From Saonia flava (GTDB taxonomy: Bacteria > Bacteroidota > Bacteroidia > Flavobacteriales > Flavobacteriaceae): a stretch of DNA of 64,000 bases. Shown here in pieces: positions 42,898-52,394 of this stretch. The stretch covers positions 372,001 to 436,000 of the forward strand of contig NZ_JAATJJ010000001.1 of NCBI RefSeq assembly GCF_011927795.1, in the 5' to 3' direction. The number at the start of each line of letters is the position of its first letter. Position 1 is the stretch's first letter. A program made the position numbers and the translations under genes. Below the pieces are notes generated by a model. The model was not told where the DNA came from and did no database searches. It saw only the letters and a list, made by a program, of their open reading frames with translations.

Positions 42898-43947
42898 TTA
42901 TCTATTTTTTTTATAAGAAGATGGTGTTGTCTCCTCAAATCTTTTAAAGGCTACATTAAATGAGGATAGACTACTAAAACCCGTATCAAAGGCGATAGAT
43001 GAAATTGTGTACTTCTGGTGGTTAATATCCAACAACATCTTTTTTGCATCTTGGATTCTGTGATAGTTGATAAAATCGTTAAAGTTACGCTTGGCATATT
43101 CATTTATTACCTCCGAAGTTTTCTGAGTACTTTTTTCAATAAGCTTGCTTACACTCACCAAGGAAATATCCGATTCTAGATAAAGCTTTTGTGCTACCAC
43201 CAATTCACCTATTTGTTCAAACAGTGCTGCATTTTCGTTTTTAGCAAATGCATATCCATCTATATTGGTGGACTTTAGCCTAAAAGCCTTAATACTTAAA
43301 TAATAGATTACTATGGAATACACAATGGGACCCACAATATAAGGTACTGCATCTTCTACAATGTTTAAAACATATGAAACCCAAATAAGAACAAAACAAC
43401 CGATCAAAATTTGTAGCCATTGCAGAACCGTTGCCTGAGATTTTGTTCGTTTCGTCTCTGGATGGGTTTTCCTCACTTTATGCACCGACCTGCCACTTTT
43501 AACAATGTAAAAGGCCAAATGTAAATAGGTGAAAATAATAACGCTGGCAAACAGAGCAATGGCCTCGCTATTGTTTTCATTGAACCAATTGGTCTCCAGA
43601 AAAAAGCTCATTCCCACAATAAAAACGAAGGGTACCAATTCAAAGAAATGAAGACCGATAGGCCTAAAACCAGGTGTGGTCATGGCCATAACATACCATC
43701 GCAATAAAGGCCCTATGACCAGCAAAAACGATAATCCCAAAAAAACAAAAATGGGTTCTAGATCATGCCCAAAATATAACATGACCGATTTGCCTATACG
43801 AAAGGCCATAAAGATCAATATTAACCCAAGCAAAAGGTTGGAAACCGTTCTTTTCTTATTAAAAAAACATAAATAGAAAGCAAAAAAAATACCGTGCAAG
43901 AGTCCCGCACCACTAGTTAGTATAAGAAGTATGTCTAAAAAGCTCAA
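42898..43947 (-). CDS. membrane-bound AraC-family regulator
   Basis: Seven hydrophobic segments fill residues 1-220 (starting LDILLILTSGAGLLHGIFFAFYLCF). A cytoplasmic AraC helix-turn-helix follows at about 245-349: ISLVSVSKLIEKSTQKTSEVIN, HRIQDAKKMLLD and TISSIAFDTGFSSLSSFNVAFKRFEETTPSSYKK. Membrane-embedded AraC regulators are common in Flavobacteriia and detect envelope signals directly. It follows the DJ-1/PfpI gene by 36 bp, so it may be its regulator. Confidence 0.9.
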   Translation of the reverse strand: MSFLDILLILTSGAGLLHGIFFAFYLCFFNKKRTVSNLLLGLILIFMAFRIGKSVMLYFGHDLEPIFVFLGLSFLLVIGPLLRWYVMAMTTPGFRPIGLHFFELVPFVFIVGMSFFLETNWFNENNSEAIALFASVIIFTYLHLAFYIVKSGRSVHKVRKTHPETKRTKSQATVLQWLQILIGCFVLIWVSYVLNIVEDAVPYIVGPIVYSIVIYYLSIKAFRLKSTNIDGYAFAKNENAALFEQIGELVVAQKLYLESDISLVSVSKLIEKSTQKTSEVINEYAKRNFNDFINYHRIQDAKKMLLDINHQKYTISSIAFDTGFSSLSSFNVAFKRFEETTPSSYKKNR

Positions 43948-43983
43948 TCGAATATTTTTTCGAATTTAACCATTATCCTTTTT

Positions 43984-45075
43984 CTATGGTTCTATTTCCT
44001 TAATAAAAGAGACCAGGCCAATAAGGTCAACAAATTGACCGACCTTTCCTTGCATGGCTGCGATAATGCTATGCTTTGCTATTAGCACCCTATCAATTAC
44101 CCTTTTTCCATCTTGTGATAGCTCCAGAACCTGCTCCTTTGCTTTTTCGGAGCCTTTTTGATGATAGGTCACCAATATATCCACTGCATGCTCCTCTGGG
44201 GTAATCTCTCTAAATTTTGGCCTATGCCCCATTTGTTTAACCATGGTTTCTGCAACAGACCAAACAGACCAAGGGTTTTGGCCCGTAACCAGGTTCTTGT
44301 CATGGCTAATTTTATCTAAATACATGTTCCCCGCATTAAAGCGTGCTCCTTGGTCCACCAGCTTATCCTCCAAAAGAAACGGGAAGATGGATGTCGCTTC
44401 TGGTATGAGCAATAATTCCTCGTCATTGGTAAAACCACTTACCGTTTTGTTCTTTAGTATGGATTCACCGTTGTCCAACACAACATTCACCAAAGCGGCC
44501 GGGCCATGGCACACTGCGCCAATAACTTTGTTGGATTGGTAATACTCCCGCACGATTGCTTGTATAGTTTTATTTTCAGGAAAATCGAACATAGCACCTT
44601 TACCGCCAACAAAGAAAACGGCCACATAACTTTCTGCTTCTACCTGATGTAATGGAATTGTATGGCCGGTTTTATATTGGGCGATGGAATCATTCATAAA
44701 GGCAAAATCATAGGATCCCATATCTTCATCATCGATTACCACAGGAGGTTCGCCGCCCAATGGGCTGGCAATATCCACCTCGTAACCATTGGCTTGGAAC
44801 ACATAATAAGCTCGGGCCAATTCTGTTAGTTCATAGCCTGTACTTTTTTCGCTGTCCCCCATTGTATAGGTACTTGTGACAACCGCTAAAATTTTGCCCC
44901 GTGGAGGCTGAATGTTTTCTGACACGTAGGGCAGTTGTTCTACCAATGTCATTTCTATTGCAGTATCTCTTAGGGGAAGTAAACTTTTAAACCATAGTCC
45001 AAAGGAAACGATTAAAATTAGGAAAGTGGCACAGGCAATGAGCACCCATTTAATAATTGGATATTTTTTTAACAT
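43984..45075 (-). CDS. membrane-anchored DJ-1/PfpI-family protein
   Basis: A signal-anchor helix (VLIACATFLILIVSFGLWF) precedes a DJ-1/Hsp31-like domain with Glu 82, VAVFFVGGKGAMFDFPEN and the nucleophile elbow VIGAVCHGPAALV (Cys 189, His 190). The C-terminal ~70 residues (DILVTYHQKGSEKAKEQV...) are a helical extension not found in core family members. Class I glutamine-amidotransferase-like folds include glyoxalases, proteases and chaperones; the role here is unknown. Co-directional with the AraC gene. Confidence 0.87.
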   Translation of the reverse strand: MLKKYPIIKWVLIACATFLILIVSFGLWFKSLLPLRDTAIEMTLVEQLPYVSENIQPPRGKILAVVTSTYTMGDSEKSTGYELTELARAYYVFQANGYEVDIASPLGGEPPVVIDDEDMGSYDFAFMNDSIAQYKTGHTIPLHQVEAESYVAVFFVGGKGAMFDFPENKTIQAIVREYYQSNKVIGAVCHGPAALVNVVLDNGESILKNKTVSGFTNDEELLLIPEATSIFPFLLEDKLVDQGARFNAGNMYLDKISHDKNLVTGQNPWSVWSVAETMVKQMGHRPKFREITPEEHAVDILVTYHQKGSEKAKEQVLELSQDGKRVIDRVLIAKHSIIAAMQGKVGQFVDLIGLVSFIKEIEP

Positions 45076-45237
45076 GACGGTATTCTATTTTTTGATTCGA
45101 GTACAAATAAGGCCTCATTCTTGACAAAAGCATTGTGAATGATAATTCCGTCAGAATTAAAATGGGCGCATTAGTTTAAAAATCATGTGAGATACCTGCA
45201 TGAGACGGGAGGGTATTATGCCTCATACTTCCCCTCG

Positions 45238-47655
45238 TTATAATCTGTACTTAAACCCTACCCTAACAATTTGGGTCTCAAAGAAGTTTTGGTATAATGC
45301 TGTAAATCCTTCATTTGTTAATCTTTGTTGAATACCAAACTTATTAAAGATATCACTAGCAGAAAATGTAAGTTCAGCTTTATTGCCCCATAAGCTTTTC
45401 CTTAACCCAAGGTCTACAGAGGACCTAGCCAGTTCCTCCCCTTGGGGAATATTCTTTTTGGAATAATAGACCCCTGTTAGTTGTATTGTAAAATCCTTGG
45501 GCAGATCAACTTCTGAAGTTAGTTTTCCTGTCCAAGCATTAGCCGATGACGCATCAATATAGAAAGGACGTTCAAACGGGAACAACAAGGTACCTTGATA
45601 AGCATCAATCTGGTTCTGCAACCAATTAAAGGTGCCAGAGACTTTCCATTGACTGGTAATATCTTGACTTGCCAATAGTTCCACACCTGTATTGGTAGCA
45701 CTGCCTGTATTTTGGTAAATACGGTTCACAATATCATAATCTGGATTGGAATCATCAATGCTAAAAATACGCATGTACTGGTCTTGGGTCATTCTATGAT
45801 AAACGGATGAAAATAAAGAGCCGTTGTCCCATGAATATTTATGGGCCAATTCAAAGGCATCCGTAAATTGTGGCCTTAAATAAGGATTACCCACTTTTAA
45901 CAGTTCAGGGTCATCATATTTTGGAAAAACCCGTAGTTCTGGTTCTCCAGGGCGGTCAATACGACGGTTATAAAATATGGAAAATTTGTTATTGTCCCGT
46001 ATCTTGTAGGTAAACCTAATACTTGGAAAAAGCTCAAAATAATCATAACTATCATTCTCGGGGTAATACCCGTTCACGGGGTCCACATCATAAAAAACCG
46101 AAGTTTCTTCTGCTCTTAAACCAGCTTCCACATCGTATTTCTCTTTTTCCAAAAGATAGTTGATATATCCAGCATACAGGTTTTCACCCCAGTCCGAAAA
46201 GGTTCCCAAATCTGGATATATAATAGATTGGTTTCCTGGCGTAATGGTATAATCCACAGGGAGTCTGCGAACACGAAGCTTTGCGCCCAATTCTAGTCGC
46301 CCCGATTGTAACGGCCGCACATAATCCGTAGAAAGACTTGTAGTGTTTTCTATGGCTTTAATATTGGTCATATCCCTACCTATACGGACAGCCGAGCTAT
46401 CGTTTAAGGAATAGGTCTCATCTTCCAAACCTTGGGTATACTGTGCATTGGCACTTAGGGTATGCCCCGCTTGCTTAAAGGCATGCCTATAGTTTATGGC
46501 TGCATTAATGTAGCGGGTTACTTCCTCTTCCCGCCAAGTATAAAAGCGGTTTCTAGTGTTCGTGTTTAAATTAATAAAAGCAACTTGGGCGGTATCTATG
46601 TGTTTTTCCCGGTCATACAGTCCAGAAAACGTAAAACTATTTCTTTCGTCCAGTTCATAATCAATGCCTCCATTAATAATGGACCTAAATTGTTTTCTAT
46701 TTTCCGGTACTTGGGAAATAATATTGCGACCATCATCATAATTTCTAGTCGTGAATTCATTATTTGGCAAAGCTTCTTGAAGAATGAATTCCGATTGTAA
46801 AAAGTAATTGGTCTTCTCCTTTTTATAATTCAGGTTTATGCTCGGAATCACTTTGGGATTGGCAGAAAAACTCCCCAAACTTGTCGGGGTGTCCTCTTTT
46901 CTTTTGCCCAAGGCACCCAATCCGAAAGAAAGCCCAACATCCCCATTGAGGCCGGTTTGTTTTTCTTTTTTATAAATAATGTTCACAATTCCGGCAAAAC
47001 CATTGGCATCGTACTTTGCGGAAGGGTTATTGATGATTTCAATTTTCTCAATATTGGATGCGGGAATATTGGAAAGCCCTTTTTGATTCCCAAAACCTGT
47101 TAGACTGCTTTGCTTGCCATCTATTAGAACCACTACTTTATCACTACCCCGTAAAACTACTTTCCCATCTTGGTCAAAACTCACTCCGGGAAGTGTTTTC
47201 ATGGCATCCAAGACGGAACCGCCAGACTGTGCAATGTTGTTGTCCAAGTTAAATGACTTCTTGTTTAAGTCGGCATTTGTGATTGCTTGCTCCCCTACCA
47301 GTTCCACTTCTTGGAGTGCTTCTGCACTTGGACTTAGCTCGATTTTTCCAAAATCAAAAATAGTGTTCAATCCACCTGCATTAAGAGTGCGTTCGGCAGT
47401 TTTAAAACCCAAGAATGAAAAATATAAGCGGTATTTGCCCAAAGGAAGTTGTAAAATTTCAAACCTTCCCTCTTCATTGGTAATGGCCCCACTCAATAGG
47501 ATGTCATCATCAAATTGATGTATAGCAATATTGGCAAAGGACAAAGGTTCTGCCGTTTCCCCATCTATTAATTGTCCACTTATAGATACGGTTTCTTGGC
47601 CTATAAGAAGTAATGGGCTAATAAATAGTAATAGTGTAAGGAAAAATCGATGCAT
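45238..47655 (-). CDS. TonB-dependent outer-membrane receptor (OMP_b-brl_3 family)
   Basis: The start at 47655 gives the signal peptide MHRFFLTLLLFISPLLLIGQ; an upstream in-frame ATG at 47679 adds eight non-signal residues. A carboxypeptidase-regulatory-like domain (VSISGQLIDGETAEPLSFANIAIHQF) spans about 22-105. The plug follows (GGSVLDAMKTLPGVSFDQDGKVVLRGSDKVVVLIDGK), then a ~580-residue barrel ending VRVGFKYRL. No SusD-like partner is adjacent, so it is not a SusCD pair; this subfamily is often linked to peptide, siderophore or metal uptake. Promoter side faces the MORN gene. Confidence 0.9.
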   Translation of the reverse strand: MHRFFLTLLLFISPLLLIGQETVSISGQLIDGETAEPLSFANIAIHQFDDDILLSGAITNEEGRFEILQLPLGKYRLYFSFLGFKTAERTLNAGGLNTIFDFGKIELSPSAEALQEVELVGEQAITNADLNKKSFNLDNNIAQSGGSVLDAMKTLPGVSFDQDGKVVLRGSDKVVVLIDGKQSSLTGFGNQKGLSNIPASNIEKIEIINNPSAKYDANGFAGIVNIIYKKEKQTGLNGDVGLSFGLGALGKRKEDTPTSLGSFSANPKVIPSINLNYKKEKTNYFLQSEFILQEALPNNEFTTRNYDDGRNIISQVPENRKQFRSIINGGIDYELDERNSFTFSGLYDREKHIDTAQVAFINLNTNTRNRFYTWREEEVTRYINAAINYRHAFKQAGHTLSANAQYTQGLEDETYSLNDSSAVRIGRDMTNIKAIENTTSLSTDYVRPLQSGRLELGAKLRVRRLPVDYTITPGNQSIIYPDLGTFSDWGENLYAGYINYLLEKEKYDVEAGLRAEETSVFYDVDPVNGYYPENDSYDYFELFPSIRFTYKIRDNNKFSIFYNRRIDRPGEPELRVFPKYDDPELLKVGNPYLRPQFTDAFELAHKYSWDNGSLFSSVYHRMTQDQYMRIFSIDDSNPDYDIVNRIYQNTGSATNTGVELLASQDITSQWKVSGTFNWLQNQIDAYQGTLLFPFERPFYIDASSANAWTGKLTSEVDLPKDFTIQLTGVYYSKKNIPQGEELARSSVDLGLRKSLWGNKAELTFSASDIFNKFGIQQRLTNEGFTALYQNFFETQIVRVGFKYRL

Positions 47656-47802
47656 GCTATAGAAATGAATTTCTATCAAAAGTACATCTAAAATAGTTTA
47701 GGAATGGGAAAATTGGACAGTCCTAGTTCATATTTCTAATAGACAGGTTTTATAAAAGTAATTAAAGCATAATAGACTTTAATCAGTATAAAAAGGGTAG
47801 GG

Positions 47803-48642
47803 TTATTTTTCGTTGACTTCTACCAACTTATCATTTTCCCACTCACCACCTGCAACTAAATCCCCATCAGAAGCAAAAAAACTACCAACACCACTGCGTT
47901 TGTCCTGTTTCCATTCTCCTGCATATTTTTCACCATTGGGCCAATAATAAGTGCCAAACCCACTTCGTTTGTCATTTTTATAGGTGCCCACATAGTATTC
48001 ACCATCTGGCCAGTAAAAAGTACCCTCTCCCTGTCTTTCGTTTTCTTTCCACTGACCTTCATAGCGACTGCCAGAGTCCAACAGCGCAATACCGAAGCCA
48101 TTGGCTTTTCCATTTTTTACTTGACCCACGTAATGCAACTGGTTTCCTTTTTTGCTTTTAAACTTTAAGTACTCCCCAGATGACTTTTGCTTAAGTTGTT
48201 GCCTTACTTGTGCCAATTGCACCTGGGTCTTTTCCAATACAAAATTAATGGAATCATATTTTCGGGTTTCAGAAGGATATTCAGTTACCTTCTCCACCTC
48301 CTCATCCAAAAGCGGCTTTTCTTGTGCTTCTTTCTGCTCCTCAACCATTTTTTCCCCTAGCAATTTTTCAGCCAAAGCAATACGTAAGGGAATGGCCATT
48401 TTATTTTCTTTTTGCACATTTATGGATGTGCTGTACGATTCAATTGCTGCATTGTAATCCCCTTTTAACAAAATGGAATCCAATCGCGCCAATTCCTCAT
48501 AATTGTTCAATCGTTCTACTAGGCCATCCTGTTGCTCCTTAACAAGTGCAAGTTGATTTTGTAGTGTATGTGATTTTGTGCTAAAAAAAAGGACGCCAGC
48601 CATGGCAATTGCAAGAGTTAAATAAAGAGATGCTTTTTTCAT
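47803..48642 (-). CDS. MORN-repeat membrane-anchored protein
   Basis: The N-terminal helix (LYLTLAIAMAGVLFFSTKS) is followed by coiled coil (LVKEQQDGLVERLNNYEELARL) and a helical linker to about 160. Four to five MORN repeats make up the C-terminus (YVGQVKNGKANGFGIALLDSG, YEGQWKENERQGEGTFYWPDG, YVGTYKNDKRSGFGTYYWPNG). MORN repeats bind lipids or act as scaffold plates. It follows the DUF2490 gene by 40 bp. Confidence 0.87.
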   Translation of the reverse strand: MKKASLYLTLAIAMAGVLFFSTKSHTLQNQLALVKEQQDGLVERLNNYEELARLDSILLKGDYNAAIESYSTSINVQKENKMAIPLRIALAEKLLGEKMVEEQKEAQEKPLLDEEVEKVTEYPSETRKYDSINFVLEKTQVQLAQVRQQLKQKSSGEYLKFKSKKGNQLHYVGQVKNGKANGFGIALLDSGSRYEGQWKENERQGEGTFYWPDGEYYVGTYKNDKRSGFGTYYWPNGEKYAGEWKQDKRSGVGSFFASDGDLVAGGEWENDKLVEVNEK

Positions 48643-48682
48643 AAGTATATCGTACTAGCCCAATAACTACTTTACATACGGT

Positions 48683-49510
48683 CTAATCGTTCAAATGGAT
48701 TTCGGGCAGTTTATTTTTTACCTTTCTAAAATCCGGGGAGTAATACATATGAAAACGAAGTGTCCATGCCTGTTTATAATATCCTCCATTGTAAAGGTCT
48801 TGTCCCTGGGAATACATAAGTCCGGCCGCAAAGGTTAATCGGGGTGTTGCTATATACCCAAAAGTAGTGGTTAAACGTAGGTCTTCCATGGGGCTTGCCA
48901 CAACTTTTTTGCCGCTTTGCATAATTAGTTCGGCCTCTGGAGAAACATAAAACGTCTTGGGTTTTAATTTATGGTCGTTCAACGGAATCTTGGCCCTGAA
49001 CATATAACGCCACCTATTTCTAAAAATATATTCACTGTTCTCTTCAAAACCTTGTGTCCATCTATGTTCAATCCTAATTCTATGATAAATCATAGCACTA
49101 TAAAAAGGCATGGCAAATTGGTATTGATGCCAAATTCTCCATTCTGGAACCACATTCCTATCTTCGGAATCCTCATCTGTATTAAAATTAATGCGTACTA
49201 CCCCTCCCAAACTAAAATTGGTCTTCTTGGAATAAATATACCCAATGGCATGCCTGTTGTAAATTTGTCCTATCTGACCTACAAATGGAGTGTCCTCAGT
49301 CTCCTGAAAACGAAAATGGGTTTGGGCATCCCAAAAAAAACGTTTTCCTATTCGGATATTTCCATAGGTATTCAACCACACTTTGGTCTTTGGGTCCTTA
49401 TATTTGGAATACTCAGGGAGCACTACTTGTTCATCTTGCCCAGTAACGGTATTGGGAAGACCTACTAAGAATACGACCAGCCAAATAAAAATAGTGTATT
49501 TAGTGCTCAT
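48683..49510 (-). CDS. DUF2490-family outer-membrane barrel
   Basis: Signal peptide FIWLVVFLVGLPNTVTGQ, then a DUF2490-type barrel: KTKVWLNTYGNIRIGKRFFWDAQTHFRFQE, GQIYNRHAIGYIYSKKTNFSLGGVV, YHRIRIEHRWTQGFEENSEYIFRNRWRYMFRAKIPL. The C-terminal strand LRFHMYYSPDFR is followed by a short tail. Its start overlaps the preceding 660-residue gene by 11 bp, implying coupled translation. Confidence 0.85.
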   Translation of the reverse strand: MSTKYTIFIWLVVFLVGLPNTVTGQDEQVVLPEYSKYKDPKTKVWLNTYGNIRIGKRFFWDAQTHFRFQETEDTPFVGQIGQIYNRHAIGYIYSKKTNFSLGGVVRINFNTDEDSEDRNVVPEWRIWHQYQFAMPFYSAMIYHRIRIEHRWTQGFEENSEYIFRNRWRYMFRAKIPLNDHKLKPKTFYVSPEAELIMQSGKKVVASPMEDLRLTTTFGYIATPRLTFAAGLMYSQGQDLYNGGYYKQAWTLRFHMYYSPDFRKVKNKLPEIHLND

Positions 49511-51482
49511 TCTTACCTTCTTTTGCCACGGATGGTTGGTGAAACAACTTTATGATTTCGTTGGGGTCCTTCTCTTTTCGAAGTTTGCGCTCCAATTTTT
49601 TAGTATCCTCCTCCCGTAGTTCAAGCATTCGTTCATTTATGAATTTGATAGCACTATCTAAATCCCCTACATTTTCACAAGTAAGTTGTGTCTTTGCTTC
49701 TTCTAGAAAATGGGGTATCAATATTTTAGAGTAGGCCGCCCCTATTCTTTTCTTGACTTCTTCTTCCATCACATTGGCCATAAAAGGGTTCCAAACAGCG
49801 TCTTGATATGCAGTGTTGATTTCTTCTGTCTTATCAGGAAGCGAAAGCAAAGTATTTGTTAGCATGGCGTATTGTGACAAACACTTTTGAATCTTGTTCC
49901 CGTAGGTCAACTTTTCTTCAGGATTTTCTATGGACGCATATTCGTTTAAATGGGAATCGGCCAAAGATTTGATGTTTAATAAAGTATGTTGATATGGAGC
50001 GGAAAACGTACTAGAGACTGAATCTATTTGGGCCACCAAGGATTCGTTTTGTTCTATAAGTCCTTGCTCTACTCCATTTAGCATCTGTAATTGTTCATGG
50101 TCTGTTAAGTGACTGGAAAGTTTTTCTGAAATTGCTTTCATGCTTAAGGTAGCATAGTTCGTTATTTGGTAGAGCGCATTAAGGTTGTTTCCTTTAAAAT
50201 CAAAATCAGTCGCGTTTGGCAATTCAAATGTTCGTGTATTGCCATCAACTGGGACTTTAATATGGGTATTGGGTATTCCATTGGGCCACAATTGGTCAAG
50301 GAAATGGACTAGGTTTATGTATTCTATAATGCCCGCCTCTTTCAAGGCAATCAGTTTTTCTATGGGTATAATAAATTCCTCTGAAAATACTTGGATAGTA
50401 TTATAATGGAACAAAACATCTTCGTTTGTCCGCTTAACTATATTTAGATGACCATTGCGCAAATGGGTGTTACGAATCTCCTTCGCAGATTTCAAATCAC
50501 TATCAATTTTTTCAAGTACGGATATCTGTTCGGAGTCTAAAGGAAAATAGGGCACCTTTACTTTAAACTCAGGTTCAAAATTAGATGACCCCAATTGTGT
50601 TAATAGAGTGTCTATTTTTTGATAATAATCTATATTTTGTGATAGTAAGCCAAAAATGCCCTTTTTAAAATCTAGAGTACCTTCTGTAGATATGGTAGCC
50701 TTCAATACCTGAATATAGGCATCGTTCAAGGGTATCGTCTTAGTTTCATCATATTTATCCTTAAAGATGGGGATTACAGTTGGTGTCCCATCTTCAACAC
50801 TTATGATTTTTCGTAGAAGTCCCTCCTCAAAGAACCAACTCTCATTAGTGTTTATATCATCTGTGCTATAGGCAGACCACTCATCATGTGCAAGCCCGTC
50901 CCTAAGAAAACGTCCGACCAAAGTATAGCTATCATTTTCTATGTGAAAATTTTGTTGGGGAACCCCTTCATTAAAAAGAAAACTGCTTTTAAAGAGAACT
51001 TTCTCTATTTCAGAGTTTTTAATCTGGCTCACTTGATAATCCCATGGACCTTCGGGCATTCCATTCTCCATGGCACCCTTTCCTTCTTCTTGCACACCGC
51101 TAATCAGGACTCTATATTCATAGTCCACTACATTGCTTTGGCTCCCAGATTGATACTCCCCAAATTGAAATACCCAAGGACCTGTGGCCTGGCCATTTTC
51201 AAAACCTCCCCTGAACAAAAAGGAGCTGTCCTCCTTATTTAATAAAGCGTTCAAATTGGATTGCTCTATTTCAAAAGTGCCATGGAGCACAGTATCATTT
51301 TCTACAATTTTGAAGGTGTAATTGGCAAGTCCCTCATACTTTCCTAGTTTTAATGGACTTTTGAACAAATAGGTCTCTTGTCCCAGCAAATTCTCAGAGA
51401 TAAAAAAACTACAAAAAAAAGAAAGCAATAAAAAAAAGGATGAAATTCGAAACCGAATCATACGGTAAAAAAAGCTAGTCAT
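49500..51482 (-). CDS. large exported protein with MORN-like N-terminal repeats
   Basis: Signal peptide region FFLLLSFFCSFFISENLLGQ, with alternative starts at ATG 51482 and 51461. Residues about 35-260 carry degenerate MORN/YwqK-like repeats (FLFRGGFENGQATGPWVFQFG, GAMENGMPEGPWDYQVS, GRFLRDGLAHDEWSAYS). The rest (260-660) is helical and coiled-coil-like, ending in a highly charged region (KLERKLRKEKDPNEIIK). It overlaps the DUF2490 gene. A shared envelope role with the MORN gene downstream is likely but undefined. Confidence 0.78.
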   Translation of the reverse strand: MTSFFYRMIRFRISSFFLLLSFFCSFFISENLLGQETYLFKSPLKLGKYEGLANYTFKIVENDTVLHGTFEIEQSNLNALLNKEDSSFLFRGGFENGQATGPWVFQFGEYQSGSQSNVVDYEYRVLISGVQEEGKGAMENGMPEGPWDYQVSQIKNSEIEKVLFKSSFLFNEGVPQQNFHIENDSYTLVGRFLRDGLAHDEWSAYSTDDINTNESWFFEEGLLRKIISVEDGTPTVIPIFKDKYDETKTIPLNDAYIQVLKATISTEGTLDFKKGIFGLLSQNIDYYQKIDTLLTQLGSSNFEPEFKVKVPYFPLDSEQISVLEKIDSDLKSAKEIRNTHLRNGHLNIVKRTNEDVLFHYNTIQVFSEEFIIPIEKLIALKEAGIIEYINLVHFLDQLWPNGIPNTHIKVPVDGNTRTFELPNATDFDFKGNNLNALYQITNYATLSMKAISEKLSSHLTDHEQLQMLNGVEQGLIEQNESLVAQIDSVSSTFSAPYQHTLLNIKSLADSHLNEYASIENPEEKLTYGNKIQKCLSQYAMLTNTLLSLPDKTEEINTAYQDAVWNPFMANVMEEEVKKRIGAAYSKILIPHFLEEAKTQLTCENVGDLDSAIKFINERMLELREEDTKKLERKLRKEKDPNEIIKLFHQPSVAKEGKNEH

Positions 51483-51676
51483 AAATATAGTGTTACTTCT
51501 TTTACGAGAATAAAAGGCAGTTTGGATTTTAAAAATCCATTTTAATTTACAAGAAAATCTTGACCTTAATAAATATGATATGAAAGACTTTTTAAGGTTT
51601 ATATCAATAGAACTGGCTATCCATGCCCTAAATTAAAGAACATATTCTTTTTATGTTTTTTTTAGTGGGACAAAAA

Positions 51677-52390
51677 TTATTCTACATTAAAACTCCATAC
51701 TTGCCCTATTGTTTGGCCTTCCTTATCGTCTTTTACAACAATTTTCCAATAATAAGCTGTTGAGGCAACTGCATCTATGTTATAACTTGTAGTTTCTTGA
51801 TTCTCTGACACTAGGGTTGTAGGAGGGTTTTCCGTTCCAAAATAAACATCAAATGTTAGGGGGTCATCATCGGCATCACTTGCAGCCCACTCTAATTCTA
51901 CCGTGCCTTGAGCTTTCGTTGCATTTAATAAGGGTTTTACCAATTCAGGAGCAAAGGGCAAATAGTTGTTTATACCTTCGCCTTCCGTGTAGAAATTAAA
52001 TGTTTGGGAATAATCGCTTTCTGCATTTTCCGTATCTATTGCCTTCACCCTCCAATAGTAAGCAATTCCCTTTTCCAAGGTAAAGGTTTGGATAGTTGGT
52101 GTGCCGGTTGTTGTATGGGTTATTTCAGAAAATTGATTGTCCGTGGATACTTCAATTAGATAGGTGATTGTATCTCCATTACTATCGGTAGAGGCACTCC
52201 ATTCAAAATCCAAGGTATTATCTATACAAAGCAAATTGTTTGTAGGATATACCAAGCTAGGCACTGTAGGGGCTTCATTTACCTCATCAGGTGTAGGTGG
52301 TGGGGGTGATTTATCAGTCTCACCTCCCTCTGAACTTGTACAAGACCACATACCAACAACCAATAAACTTATATATAAGAATTTCTTCAT
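51677..52390 (-). CDS. lipoprotein with two fibronectin type III-like domains
   Basis: The lipobox VGMWSCTSS (Cys 17) precedes a Pro-rich linker and two ~95-residue Fn3-type repeats: PSLVYPTNNLLCIDNTLDFEWSAS...YYWRVKAIDTENAESDYSQTF, and PELVKPLLNATKAQGTVELEWAASDADDD...YYWKIVVKDDKEGQTIGQVWSF. It starts 4 bp after the giant DUF285 protein, so the two form one operon. It may anchor or dock that protein at the surface. Confidence 0.85.
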   Translation of the reverse strand: MKKFLYISLLVVGMWSCTSSEGGETDKSPPPPTPDEVNEAPTVPSLVYPTNNLLCIDNTLDFEWSASTDSNGDTITYLIEVSTDNQFSEITHTTTGTPTIQTFTLEKGIAYYWRVKAIDTENAESDYSQTFNFYTEGEGINNYLPFAPELVKPLLNATKAQGTVELEWAASDADDDPLTFDVYFGTENPPTTLVSENQETTSYNIDAVASTAYYWKIVVKDDKEGQTIGQVWSFNVE

Positions 52391-52394
52391 AACT

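Noticed and set aside
45238-47655. SusC-type member of a polysaccharide utilisation locus
   Set aside because: No SusD-like lipoprotein or glycoside hydrolase is adjacent, and the barrel is of the OMP_b-brl_3 type.
51523-51539. Hairpin TGGATTTT/AAAATCCA as a terminator
   Set aside because: It lies just upstream of the 660-residue gene start and has no T-run in the direction of transcription (minus strand).
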